Below are positions 52,882 to 61,553 of a DNA stretch of 64,000 nucleotides, in pieces (positions within the stretch are counted from its first letter, which is position 1; every line of letters begins with the position of its first letter). Under the pieces are notes generated by a model. It saw only the letters and a list, made by a program, of their open reading frames with translations. It did no database searches and was not told where the DNA came from. The DNA is from Flavobacterium sp. ACN6 (lineage in GTDB: Bacteria > Bacteroidota > Bacteroidia > Flavobacteriales > Flavobacteriaceae), in NCBI RefSeq assembly GCF_002304005.1, contig NZ_MRCQ01000003.1, positions 1 through 64,000 on the forward strand, read 5' to 3'. Position numbers and translations under genes: made by a program.

Positions 52882-53273
52882 TTGTTAATTATAAATTGTT
52901 AGTTGTTAATTATGAAAAGCAACGTCATAAAAAGTAAAAGTTTTGATTTTGCAATCAGAATTGTCAAACTATATCAATATCTTAATAATGAGAAAAAAGA
53001 ATTTATACTTTCAAAACAACTTCTAAGATCGGGAACAAGTATTGGAGTAATGATTAGAAAAGCAGAACATGCAGAAAGTAAAAGTGATTTTATTCATAAA
53101 TTTGCCATTGTGCAAAAAGAAGCTAATGATGTCGTTTAAACGAAAAAGAATTTGAAAACATCAATAATGATGCAATTTCAATTTTAAAATTAATAACCAG
53201 CATTATTAAAACTTCTAAAGTCAATCAGCTTCAAAAAAATTAACAATTAACAATTAACAATTAATAATTATAA
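52877..53273. repeat. Inverted TTAACAATTAA repeats flanking the broken four-helix gene
   Basis: ATTAATTGTTAATTATAAA at 52877 and its approximate complement TTAACAATTAACAATTAAC at 53240-53258 lie on either side of the disrupted gene. They are low in complexity but inverted with respect to each other and match the ends of the gene closely. They suggest a small mobile unit. Confidence 0.45.
52912..53243 (+). pseudogene. Four-helix-bundle protein (23S rRNA intervening-sequence family), broken
   Basis: The start MKSNVIKSKSFDFAIRIVKLYQYL, then LSKQLLRSGTSIGVMIRKAEHAESKSDFIHKFAIVQKEAND, is typical of the family. After VV the frame meets a TAA at 53137-53139. In another frame the rest of the protein continues (NEKEFENINNDAISILKLITSIIKTSK) to 53243. 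The usual YWLELL segment is missing, so a short deletion has shifted the frame. The genes are frequent movable hitchhikers in many genomes. Confidence 0.8.
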
Positions 53274-53780
53274 ATGATTTACTTGATAACGGGAGGTGAA
53301 AGATCTGGAAAAAGCAGTTTTGCTCAAAAATTAGCTTTAGAACTTTCCAACGCACCTATATATGTGGCAACAGCTAGAAAATGGGATGCCGATTTTCAAA
53401 ACCGAATTGACAGACATCAGCAGGAAAGGGACGAGCGCTGGACGAATATTGAAAAGGAAAAATATCTAAGTGAAATTGATTTCTCTCAAAAAACAGCTTT
53501 AATCGACTGTGTAACGCTTTGGTTGACTAACTTTTTTGTAGATCATAAAAATGATGTTGCTTTAAGTTTAGAAGAAGCAAAAAAAGAATTTCTCTCGATA
53601 GCCAGTCAAAAAGACACTAATCTAATTATTGTAACAAATGAAATTGGAATGGGCGTTCATGCTTCAACAGAAATTGGAAGAAAATTTACCGAACTACAAG
53701 GCTGGATGAATCAGTTTCTGGCTTCAAATGCAGATGAAGTTTTCTTGATGGTTTCGGGAATTTCGGTTAAGATAAAGTGA
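53274..53780 (+). CDS. cobU: Adenosylcobinamide kinase/adenosylcobinamide-phosphate guanylyltransferase
   Basis: Bifunctional enzyme of corrinoid salvage: phosphorylates adenosylcobinamide and adds GMP. 168 residues. Walker A TGGERSGKSSFAQ, the IYVATARKWD strand, the catalytic-site HQQERDERW (the histidine that carries GMP) and VTNEIGMGVHASTEIGRKF are all present. It opens the plus-strand cob gene series and lies immediately after the broken four-helix gene. Confidence 0.95.
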   Translation: MIYLITGGERSGKSSFAQKLALELSNAPIYVATARKWDADFQNRIDRHQQERDERWTNIEKEKYLSEIDFSQKTALIDCVTLWLTNFFVDHKNDVALSLEEAKKEFLSIASQKDTNLIIVTNEIGMGVHASTEIGRKFTELQGWMNQFLASNADEVFLMVSGISVKIK

Positions 53781-54083
53781 GAAAATTCCAAATCTTAAAA
53801 AAGAAAATTCCAAATTTTTAAATTTCAAATTCCAAAGCTTACAAAAGAAAATTCCAATTTTTTAAATTCCAAATTCCAAAGCTTAGAACAGAAATTGCAA
53901 AATTTAAATTCCAAATCCCAAAGCTTACAAAAGAAAATTCCAATTTTTTAAATTCCAAATTCCAAAGCTTAGAACAGAAATTCCAAATTTTAAATTTCAA
54001 ATTCGAAAGGTATACTTTATCTTTACTAGAATGTTATCCATTTTCACATTTGGAATTTGGAATTTAAAAAATTGGAATTTAAA
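53781..54083. repeat. Tandem 86-base repeat and AAATTCCAA repeats between cobU and bluB-cobT
   Basis: AAGCTT occurs at 53835, 53879, 53921 and 53965 (steps of 44, 42, 44), so a unit of about 86 bases is present twice. The sequence is built of AAATTCCAA words like those at 421, 25868 and 35411. TATCTTTA at about 54015 is a -7-like box for the next gene. No gene is present. Confidence 0.6.
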
Positions 54084-55763
54084 ATGAGCAATCTAGACGA
54101 TATATTAAAATCACGCCGCGACACCCGACATTTTACCACCGATGAAGTTCCTGACGAAGTAATTCAGAAAGCTCTTCAGGCAGGACATTGGGCGCCATCT
54201 GTTGGACTGACAGATGCGACGAGATATTATATCATTAAATCGGATGAAGTAAAAAACTCGATTAAAAAGCTTTTTTTAGATTACAATAAAAAAGCTGAAG
54301 AACTCACTGACAATCCAGAACAGAAAGAGTTGTACCGATCGCTAAAGTTAGAGGCAATCGAAGAAGCTCCAATCGGACTTATTATTGCGTATGATCGTTC
54401 TGTGCTGAATCAGTTTACTATTGGAACTATCGGCAGTAACGAAGCGGTGAAATTTAGTTCGGTTTGTGCTGCGCAAAATATTTGGCTTTCCCTGACGGAA
54501 CAAGGTTACGGAATGGGATGGGTTTCGATTTTAAATTATTATCAGTTTAAAAAAATCCTCGATCTACCCGAAGATATAGAACCGCTTGGTTACTTCTGCA
54601 TCGGAAAACCCGCAACCAATTACAACAATCAGCCCATGTTGCAGCAGCTGCATTGGAAACAGAAATCAGAAGCGCCAATTTGTACCGAAATTACAGAAAT
54701 TCATAAAATAAACATTCCGGATTCTCAATATAAATCAGAAGATGAAATTGAAACTGAATTTGATTTCACTACTCTTCTTCAAGAAAAAATAGATTCAAAA
54801 ACCAAACCTTTAGGTTCTTTAGGAACTTTAGAAACTCTAGCTTTTCAAATGGCGAATGTTTTTGAGACTTTAAATCCAAAAATTATAAATCCGAACATTG
54901 TTGTTTTTGCAGCAGATCACGGAATTGCGAATCATGGTGTAAGCGATTATCCGCAAGATGTCACGCGTCAAATGGTAACTAATTTTCTAGAAAATGGTGC
55001 AGCAATAAATGTTTTCTGTAATCAAAATGATATTGAATTATCGATTGTAGATGCTGGCGTTAATTATGATTTCCCTACAAATACAAAATTGATTGATGCT
55101 AAAATCGCTAAAGGAACCCAATCTTTTTTACACGTTCCTGCGATGAGTGAATCTGAAGTTAAATTGTGTTTTGAGAAAGGAAAATCCATCGTAGAAAATA
55201 TCGCAAAAACAGGTTCAAATTGTATCGGCTTTGGTGAAATGGGAATTGGAAATACTTCAACAGCTTCTGCTTTAATGAGCCTTTTAACTGAGTTTCCTAT
55301 AGAAGAATGTGTTGGGAAAGGAACTGGAGTTGAAAATGAAAAATTAATTCATAAACAAAATTTACTCCAAAAAGCAATCGGAAATTATTCCGGTCAAGCC
55401 GATTTAATTTCGCAGCTCGCCTATTTTGGCGGTTTTGAGATTATTCAAATGGCTGGCGGGATGCTCGCGGCTTTCGATAATAAAATGCTGCTTTTGGTTG
55501 ATGGTTTTATTTGCACGACAGCTTTTTTAATTGCTTCCAAAATCAATCCGAATATTAAGAAAAATGCCGTTTTTTGCCATTGCTCTGCAGAAAAAGCACA
55601 TCAAAAATTATTAGATTATTTAGATGCAAAACCTATTTTAAATCTTGATTTACGATTAGGCGAAGGAACCGGCTGCGCAATTGCTTTTCCTATTTTAAAA
55701 TCGGCTGAGGTATTTTTAAATGAAATGGCTAGTTTTGAAAGCGCTGGAATAAGCAGGAAATAG
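54084..55763 (+). CDS. bluB-cobT: BluB-CobT fusion: DMB synthase plus nicotinate-nucleotide:DMB phosphoribosyltransferase
   Basis: 559 residues from ATG 54084. Residues about 1-210 are BluB, a flavin-destroying nitroreductase-fold enzyme that makes 5,6-dimethylbenzimidazole (SRRDTRHF with the key Asp13; AGHWAPSVGLTDATRYYII; GYGMGWVSILNY). Residues about 225-559 are CobT, which joins DMB to ribose phosphate (FAADHGIANHGVSDYP, FGEMGIGNTSTASA, GKGTGVEN, and LRLGEGTGCAIAFPI with the catalytic Glu). The fusion couples making and activating the lower ligand. Both halves look intact. Confidence 0.92.
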   Translation: MSNLDDILKSRRDTRHFTTDEVPDEVIQKALQAGHWAPSVGLTDATRYYIIKSDEVKNSIKKLFLDYNKKAEELTDNPEQKELYRSLKLEAIEEAPIGLIIAYDRSVLNQFTIGTIGSNEAVKFSSVCAAQNIWLSLTEQGYGMGWVSILNYYQFKKILDLPEDIEPLGYFCIGKPATNYNNQPMLQQLHWKQKSEAPICTEITEIHKINIPDSQYKSEDEIETEFDFTTLLQEKIDSKTKPLGSLGTLETLAFQMANVFETLNPKIINPNIVVFAADHGIANHGVSDYPQDVTRQMVTNFLENGAAINVFCNQNDIELSIVDAGVNYDFPTNTKLIDAKIAKGTQSFLHVPAMSESEVKLCFEKGKSIVENIAKTGSNCIGFGEMGIGNTSTASALMSLLTEFPIEECVGKGTGVENEKLIHKQNLLQKAIGNYSGQADLISQLAYFGGFEIIQMAGGMLAAFDNKMLLLVDGFICTTAFLIASKINPNIKKNAVFCHCSAEKAHQKLLDYLDAKPILNLDLRLGEGTGCAIAFPILKSAEVFLNEMASFESAGISRK

Positions 55764-55829
55764 CTTTCATTTTTAAACAACAGTTTATAACTTTGAAGAG
55801 TTATTTAAAATTGATTTAAAAATTCATAT

Positions 55830-56261
55830 ATGCCTTTTACTAAAGTTTATATTCATTGCGTTTGGAGTACTAAGAATAGATTTCCATTTTTAAATTCAAT
55901 TGAGCTTCGTAAAGAAGTTTGGCATCACATCCAAGAAAATGCATTAAAAAAAGAAATATATTTAGATTTTATTAGTGGATATTCAGATCATTGCCATTGT
56001 CTAATTTCACTAGGTAATGATCAAACAATTCAAAAAATAATACAATTATTAAAAGGTGAATCTTCGTATTGGATCAATAAAAATAAATTGACTAAAGAAA
56101 GATTTGAATGGCAGGATGAATATTTTGCTGTTTCAGTTTCAGAATCAATGGTGGATAAAGTTCGAGATTATATTAAAAATCAAGAAGAACATCACAAAAA
56201 GAAAACTTTTCAAGAAGAATATGAGGAGTTTATGATCAAATTTGGGTTTAAGTATTTATAA
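55830..56261 (+). CDS. REP-associated tyrosine transposase (Y1, IS200/RAYT type)
   Basis: 143 residues of the HUH Y1 transposase family: start KVYIHCVWSTKNRFPFL, metal-binding SDHCHCLISL (HxH) and catalytic tyrosine in KVRDYIKNQEEHHKKKTF. There is no IS200-type flanking structure, but palindromic units begin right after the stop codon (GGCTAAAGCC) and four 159-base units follow. This fits a RAYT, a domesticated transposase that handles REP elements. It is inserted between bluB-cobT and cobS. Confidence 0.88.
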   Translation: MPFTKVYIHCVWSTKNRFPFLNSIELRKEVWHHIQENALKKEIYLDFISGYSDHCHCLISLGNDQTIQKIIQLLKGESSYWINKNKLTKERFEWQDEYFAVSVSESMVDKVRDYIKNQEEHHKKKTFQEEYEEFMIKFGFKYL

Positions 56262-56267
56262 AAAAAG

Positions 56268-56970
56268 GTTTGGCTAAAGCCCTCGTTAGAATCAATAAGT
56301 AAACCCACATCTAAAGATGTTGGCTATTCATAAAACATTGTCAATACTTTTTATTTTTATGAATTGCCCCCAAATTTATCTGAAGGGTATAACATAAAAT
56401 GATTTAGTTTTTTTGAATTGCCTCCAGATTTATCGGGAGGCTATAAATTTGAAACCCAAAAGGCTTTAGCCAAATAATCACAACCTAAATGAAAAAGAAC
56501 TAAATAATTTCTTTAATACTTGATATTTTTACTTTAATTCTATCAAATCATAAAAATTATTTAGATTTTTTCTGAGTTGCCTCCAGATTTATCTGGAGGT
56601 TGTAAATTTGAAACCCAAAAAAGGCTTTAGCCAAATAATCACAATCTAAATGAAAAAGAACTAAATAATTTCTTTAATACTTTAATATTTTTACTCTAAT
56701 CCTATCAAATTATAGAATTATTTAGTTTTTTTGAATTGCCTCCAGATTTATCTGGAGGTTATAAATTTGAAACCCAAAAGGCTTTAGCCAAATAACCACA
56801 ACCTAAATGAAAAAAGAACTAAATAATTTCTTTAATACTTGATATTTATACTTTAATTCTATCAAATCATAAAAAATTATTTAGATTTTTTGAATTGCCT
56901 CCAGATTTATCTGGAAGTTGTAAATTTGAAATCCAAAAAAGGCTTTAGCCAAATAATCACAACCTAAATG
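56268..56970. repeat. REP-like array, 159-base units, after the Y1 transposase
   Basis: Four units begin at 56415, 56574, 56733 and 56892, each exactly 159 bases apart, preceded by a degenerate partial unit at 56361. Each has a CCTCCAGAT-TT-ATCTGGAGG hairpin, a GGCTTTAGCC mini-palindrome, and a copy of the cobS leader and start codon (AACCTAAATGAAAAAGAAC). In the first three units that frame stops after 4-11 codons. The fourth runs into the true cobS ATG at 56968. No other gene is present in this 700-base region. Confidence 0.85.
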
Positions 56971-57765
56971 AAAAAAGAACTACATATTTTCTTTACCTGC
57001 TTAATGTTCTACACTAGAATTCCATGTCCAAAAAACATAACGCATGATCCAGATTATTTAAATAAAGCCACAAGATATTTTCCTTTTATTGGATGGATTG
57101 TTGGGAGCATGTCATTTCTGGCTTTTTATCTTTTTTCTCTTTTTCTTTCAATAGAAACGGCTGTTATTTTTTCGATCGTGATTTCCGTTTTAACAACTGG
57201 AGCCTTTCATGAAGATGGTTTTGCAGATGTCTGCGACGGTTTTGGCGGAGGCTGGACGAAAGAAAAAATCCTGATGATTATGAAAGACAGTGCCATTGGA
57301 GTTTACGGAGCAATCGGATTGGTTTTGCTTTTTTTATTAAAATTTAGATTGCTATCAGAATCTATTTTGCTATTTCAAGTTTATGATGACATGGCAGTTT
57401 TTAAAATTTTTCTCTTATTTATTTCCGCTCATTCCTTAAGTCGTTTGGCTGCGATTTCTATCATTTTTACCCATCAATATTCTCGTGAAGATGCTTCGAG
57501 CAAAAGCAAACCTATTGCAAAGCAATATACTTGGAAAGAAGTTTTTGGTTCGTTCTTTTTTGGACTTATTCCCCTATTTACACTCTCCTATTTCGATCAT
57601 AAAGTAATATTGGCTGTAATTCCTGTTTTTATAAACCGTTATTTTTTAGCCCGATATTTTCAAAAATGGATCGACGGCTATACGGGAGATTGTCTTGGTG
57701 CAACGCAGCAAGTTTGTGAAGTTATCTACTATTTAAGTATTTTATTTTTATGGAAATTTATTTAG
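56968..57765 (+). CDS. cobS: Adenosylcobinamide-GDP ribazoletransferase (cobalamin synthase)
   Basis: Membrane enzyme that joins adenosylcobinamide-GDP and alpha-ribazole (phosphate) to give adenosylcobalamin (phosphate). 265 residues with about six membrane spans. The active-site motifs TGAFHEDGFADVCDGFGGGW and KDSAIGVYGAIGL are intact, and GYTGDCLGATQQV is the C-terminal family motif. The start is shared with the repeat array upstream, whose copies imitate the first codons. It overlaps the next gene by 16 bases. Confidence 0.95.
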   Translation: MKKELHIFFTCLMFYTRIPCPKNITHDPDYLNKATRYFPFIGWIVGSMSFLAFYLFSLFLSIETAVIFSIVISVLTTGAFHEDGFADVCDGFGGGWTKEKILMIMKDSAIGVYGAIGLVLLFLLKFRLLSESILLFQVYDDMAVFKIFLLFISAHSLSRLAAISIIFTHQYSREDASSKSKPIAKQYTWKEVFGSFFFGLIPLFTLSYFDHKVILAVIPVFINRYFLARYFQKWIDGYTGDCLGATQQVCEVIYYLSILFLWKFI

Positions 57766-58283
57766 TCCGTCATACCGAAACTATCTGTGAAAAAGGAATT
57801 TGTTACGGACAATCTGATGTAGAAATTGCTGAACCTTTTGACGAAATATTTGGTCAAATTATTTCTAAATTACCATCAGAGGCTGTTGTTTTTTCGAGTC
57901 CGTTAAAGCGTTGCTCCATTCTGGCAAAGCATATTCAGAAAAACACAAATGCCGTTTTTTATCAAGAAGACGAACGTTTAAAAGAAATGAATTTTGGAGA
58001 TTGGGAATTGAAAAACTGGAACGAAATTCTGCCCGAAGAACTTAATCCTTGGATGGAAGATTTTGTAAATATCAAAGTCTCAAACGGCGAATCTTTCACA
58101 GAATTACATGAAAGAGTTGGTGATTTTTTATCCAATGAAATTTCAAAAATAAAAACGCCCGTAATTATTGTCACTCATGCGGGAATTATAAGAAGTATTT
58201 TGTGTCATCAAACTTCACTTCCTTTAAAAGATGCATTTAATAATAAAGTCGATTTTGGAGAAGTTATCAGAATCGAATTATAA
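57750..58283 (+). CDS. cobC: Alpha-ribazole phosphatase-type histidine phosphatase
   Basis: 177 residues of the histidine phosphatase family: catalytic start YLVRHTET, then SSPLKRC and the second active-site VTHAGIIRS. Genes of this type next to cobS dephosphorylate alpha-ribazole phosphate or adenosylcobalamin phosphate. It overlaps the end of cobS, so the two are translated together. It completes the salvage route from cobinamide in this island. Confidence 0.9.
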   Translation: MEIYLVRHTETICEKGICYGQSDVEIAEPFDEIFGQIISKLPSEAVVFSSPLKRCSILAKHIQKNTNAVFYQEDERLKEMNFGDWELKNWNEILPEELNPWMEDFVNIKVSNGESFTELHERVGDFLSNEISKIKTPVIIVTHAGIIRSILCHQTSLPLKDAFNNKVDFGEVIRIEL

Positions 58284-58327
58284 ATATCCATTTTGTTTGA
58301 CTATTAAGCCCTAAAAGTGAAACAAAT

Positions 58328-58359
58328 TTGAATATTCAATATTTTTAACTTTATCTTTG
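58328..58359 (+). promoter_or_regulatory. Promoter of the B12 receptor operon
   Basis: TTG at 58328-58330, a 21-base spacer and TATCTTTG at 58352-58359, directly before the riboswitch. Confidence 0.7.
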
Positions 58360-58370
58360 CAGCAAATTAA

Positions 58371-58545
58371 GGTTGTGTTTTTATAAACACATTAAAAGGG
58401 AATCAAGTAATTTCTTGAGCTGTACCCGCAACTGTAAGCTAAGTTCTAAAAGAATGTTTGTTGTAACTGCAAAACCACTGTTCGCTGGACGAATGGGAAG
58501 GTAACAACAAAACGCAAGCCAGGAGACCTGCCTTTGTAACCAATA
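58371..58545 (+). promoter_or_regulatory. Cobalamin riboswitch
   Basis: The class is clear from the order of motifs: AAAGGGAA (about 58395), CCCGCAACTGTAA (58424-58436), and the B12 box GCCAGGAGACCTGCC (58518-58532). The expression platform after it contains ACTCT and AGAGT (58550-58567), a small hairpin next to the start codon of the receptor gene. Adenosylcobalamin or another corrinoid should turn expression off. Confidence 0.95.
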
Positions 58546-58576
58546 TCGAACTCTCGGGAAAAAGAGTGTAGAAATT

Positions 58577-60430
58577 ATGACTATAAAACTAGGTTTTGCT
58601 TTTTGTTTACTGTTGTTGTGCCAAATAACTATGGCGCAGAGCGATTCTATTAATAACCTAAAAGAAGTTGTCGTTTCTGACGCAAATCTTAAAAAATATT
58701 CTACTTCACAATCTGTTTTAAGGCTTACCGATTCTGTTATCAATAAAAACGAAGCTTTACTAACCGACTTATTAAACTTTAATTCTACTTTATATTTCAA
58801 AGAATATGGACGCGGAATGCTTTCTACTGTTTCGTTTAGAGGGACTACTTCTTCGCAGACTGCAGTAATATGGAACGGAATCAATATCAATTCCCAAATG
58901 AATGGAAGCACGGATTTCAACACCATTTCTGGTTCCGATTATAATTCAGTTAGTGTAAAAGCCGGAGGTGGAAGTGTTATTTACGGAAGTGGCGCCATTG
59001 GAGGAACGGTGCATTTAAATAACGATTTGGTCTTTTTTAATCGTTTTGAGAATAATTTAAAACTAGATTACGGAAGTTTTAATACTATTGGAATCAATTA
59101 TAAAACTTCTATTTCTAACAAAAAATGGAGTACGCAGCTTGGTTTTTCTAAAAACAGCTCGACGAACGATTACAAATATTTAAATCGATACACTTGGAGA
59201 GGCGAACAGCGCTGGAACCAAAATGGGCAGTATGACATTATTACTTTGAATGCAAATGTGGGTTATAAAATAAACGAAAACCATGTTTTAAAGCTTTACA
59301 GCCAGACTTCGAACACCGATCGAAATACTTCTCTAATTACAGAATCGGAAACGAAAAGTAAATATGTGAATGGTTTTAATAGAAATCTGTTGGAATACGA
59401 TGGAAATTACGGAAAGCTGAAAACGAACTTTAAAACAGCATATATTTTTGAAAACTATCAATATTTTGCTGACAATTCAAGTAACAACTTTACTTACGGA
59501 AAAACCGAAAATTTAATTACAAAATTAGATTTAGATTATACTTTATTTAAATCTACTCACATCAACGGAATTGCCGATTACAGCAGAACAAATGGTTACG
59601 GAACTAGTTTTGGAGACCATGTTCGCGAAATTAGTTCGGCTTCTTTATTAGTAAGACAAGATATTGGCAGTAACTGGAAAAATGAACTTGGAATAAGAAA
59701 AGAATTTACCGATAATTATAAATCGCCGCTATTATTCAACTTCGGTTCTTCTTATAAATTCAATGATTTATATAATTTAAAATTGAATGTTTCCAGAAAT
59801 TTCAGAATTCCAACATACAATGATTTGTATTGGGAAACAGGTGGAAATCCAGATCTAAAACCTGAAAGCTCTTATCAAGCAGAAATTGGAAATGTGTTTA
59901 CGTTCAAAAATATTTCCTGGACACAGAATTTCTATTACATAAAAATAAAAGATATGCTGCAGTGGGTTCCAGGTGCAAACGGTATTTGGACACCACAAAA
60001 CCAAGACAAAGTAAACAGTTACGGAACTGAAACTTTATTGAGCTGGAAAAAGAGTTATGGCAAAAACAATTTTGCAGTAAATGCAACATACGCTTACACA
60101 GTATCACAGGATGATGAAACAAAAAATCAGCTGTTTTTTGTTCCTTTTAATAAAGCTACTGGCGCCGTTTCGTATTCTAGAAATAAAATCAGCGCTTATT
60201 ATCAAGTTCTATATAACGGATTTGTTTATACAAGAGCAGACAATAATCCTGATGAAATTATAAACGATTATTTAATTTCAAATATCGGAATTGATTATGA
60301 TCTAAAATTTTTAGATTCTTTTAAAGTAGGTTTTCAAGTTTTAAACCTTTTAAATAAAGACTACGAAAGTTTAGAAAACAGGCCAATGCCAGGCCGTAAT
60401 TTTAATATGTATATAACCTTAAAATTTTAA
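58577..60430 (+). CDS. btuB: TonB-dependent receptor for corrinoids (BtuB-like)
   Basis: 617 residues. A signal peptide (LLLLCQITMAQS) precedes a TonB box-like KEVVVSD, a plug domain (VSFRGTTSSQTAVIWNGININSQMNG; YGSGAIGGTVHLNN) and a beta barrel that ends MYITLKF with terminal Phe. It is the outer-membrane gate for corrinoids. The assignment rests on the cobalamin riboswitch in front and the BtuG-like gene behind. It is transcribed with that gene (three bases apart). Confidence 0.92.
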   Translation: MTIKLGFAFCLLLLCQITMAQSDSINNLKEVVVSDANLKKYSTSQSVLRLTDSVINKNEALLTDLLNFNSTLYFKEYGRGMLSTVSFRGTTSSQTAVIWNGININSQMNGSTDFNTISGSDYNSVSVKAGGGSVIYGSGAIGGTVHLNNDLVFFNRFENNLKLDYGSFNTIGINYKTSISNKKWSTQLGFSKNSSTNDYKYLNRYTWRGEQRWNQNGQYDIITLNANVGYKINENHVLKLYSQTSNTDRNTSLITESETKSKYVNGFNRNLLEYDGNYGKLKTNFKTAYIFENYQYFADNSSNNFTYGKTENLITKLDLDYTLFKSTHINGIADYSRTNGYGTSFGDHVREISSASLLVRQDIGSNWKNELGIRKEFTDNYKSPLLFNFGSSYKFNDLYNLKLNVSRNFRIPTYNDLYWETGGNPDLKPESSYQAEIGNVFTFKNISWTQNFYYIKIKDMLQWVPGANGIWTPQNQDKVNSYGTETLLSWKKSYGKNNFAVNATYAYTVSQDDETKNQLFFVPFNKATGAVSYSRNKISAYYQVLYNGFVYTRADNNPDEIINDYLISNIGIDYDLKFLDSFKVGFQVLNLLNKDYESLENRPMPGRNFNMYITLKF

Positions 60431-60433
60431 TAT

Positions 60434-61468
60434 ATGAAGTTTAGTAAATTACTTTTAATAGCGTTAAGCATTTCGTTATTCGTTTCTTGTTCAAGCGATG
60501 ATGACGATACTCCAAAAGGTGCTTATGACAATGGTTTTTTTATTTTGAATGAAGGAAGTTCAGATGTTGGAAGTGTATCATTCTCTAGTAATGATTTTAG
60601 TGTATTTACAAAAGATGCTTATAAAGCAGAAAATGGAAGTGATTTAATTGGAGGCTATTTACAGAATATCTTTTTTGACGGAGATAAAGCTTATATTATT
60701 TCTGGTGGATCTAACGTAATCAATGTAGTAAACCGATATACTTTTAAATTAATTGCAAAAATCGATTCAGGTCTTGCAACTCCAAGATACGGTGTTGTAA
60801 AAGATGGAAAAGCGTATGTTACAAACGCAAACACTTACTCGTACATTAACCCAGCGACTGGAGATACGGACGATTTTGTTGCGGTAATTAATTTGGCTAC
60901 TAATAAAGTAGAATCAAAAATTGAATTAAATGCAACTGCAAACAGATTGGTTTTAGAAGATGGTAAATTGTACATCACTGAACCAAACAGCAGCAGTAAA
61001 CTGCTAATTGTAAATATTGCTACAAAAGCAGTTGAGTCTTTAGAAATTGGTTACAGCGCAGATTGCATCGAAGAAGAAAATGGTACTTTATTCATTTTAA
61101 GAGCTCCTTTTACAGGTACTGGAGAATTAGTAAAAGTGAAAATGTCAGATAAATCAATTTCTAAAATTGCATTCCCAGAAAGTTTAGCTGGAGTTAGTTT
61201 AATGGATATTGAAGACGACAAAATTTATTATACAGCAGGAAGTTCTGTTTATGCTATGGGTATTAACGCAACAGCTCCTTCTACAACAGCAATTGTTACA
61301 ACACCTGCTGCTTATATATACGGATTTACAGTTGAAGATAATCGTTTTTATGTAGCAGATGCAAAATTCGATAAAGACAGTAAAGCATTTATTTACAGCT
61401 TGTCTGGAAGTTTATTAAAAGAATTAGCAACTGGAGCAGGATCAAACGGTTTTTACTTCAACGATTAA
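60434..61468 (+). CDS. btuG: Surface beta-propeller lipoprotein, BtuG-like
   Basis: 344 residues with a lipoprotein signal ending LFVSCSSDDDD, where the acidic run after the cysteine is typical of lipoproteins sent to the surface in this phylum. The body is a repeated-blade YncE-like propeller, with the usual start GFFILNEGS and repeats such as YVTNANTYSYINP, RLVLEDGKLYITEP and TLFILRAPF. In Bacteroides BtuG sits over BtuB and binds B12 with very high affinity. Position directly after btuB makes this the likely counterpart. Confidence 0.85.
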   Translation: MKFSKLLLIALSISLFVSCSSDDDDTPKGAYDNGFFILNEGSSDVGSVSFSSNDFSVFTKDAYKAENGSDLIGGYLQNIFFDGDKAYIISGGSNVINVVNRYTFKLIAKIDSGLATPRYGVVKDGKAYVTNANTYSYINPATGDTDDFVAVINLATNKVESKIELNATANRLVLEDGKLYITEPNSSSKLLIVNIATKAVESLEIGYSADCIEEENGTLFILRAPFTGTGELVKVKMSDKSISKIAFPESLAGVSLMDIEDDKIYYTAGSSVYAMGINATAPSTTAIVTTPAAYIYGFTVEDNRFYVADAKFDKDSKAFIYSLSGSLLKELATGAGSNGFYFND

Positions 61469-61504
61469 TTTAAACTACTTAGAATTAGTTTTTGTTTTTT
61501 TTAC

Positions 61505-61540
61505 GAAAAAAGGCTTTCATTTCTGAAAGCCTTTTTTATT
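61505..61540. terminator. Bidirectional terminator
   Basis: AAAAAAGGCTTTCA and TGAAAGCCTTTTTT form a strong hairpin with a four-base loop and T or A tracts on each side, between the btuG-like gene and the convergent protease gene. Confidence 0.9.
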
Positions 61541-61553
61541 TCTTAGAATTTAA

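Noticed and set aside
53835..54010. A CRISPR array, because of regular AAGCTT spacing
   Set aside because: The steps are 42-44 bases but the intervening sequence is also repeated, so there are no unique spacers, and no cas genes are near.
56415..56970. A CRISPR array, because of regular palindromic units
   Set aside because: The units are 159 bases and nearly identical along their length; this is a tandem REP-like array.
58381..58926. A 181-codon minus-strand frame over the riboswitch and btuB start
   Set aside because: It is antisense to the riboswitch and receptor gene, with no family features.
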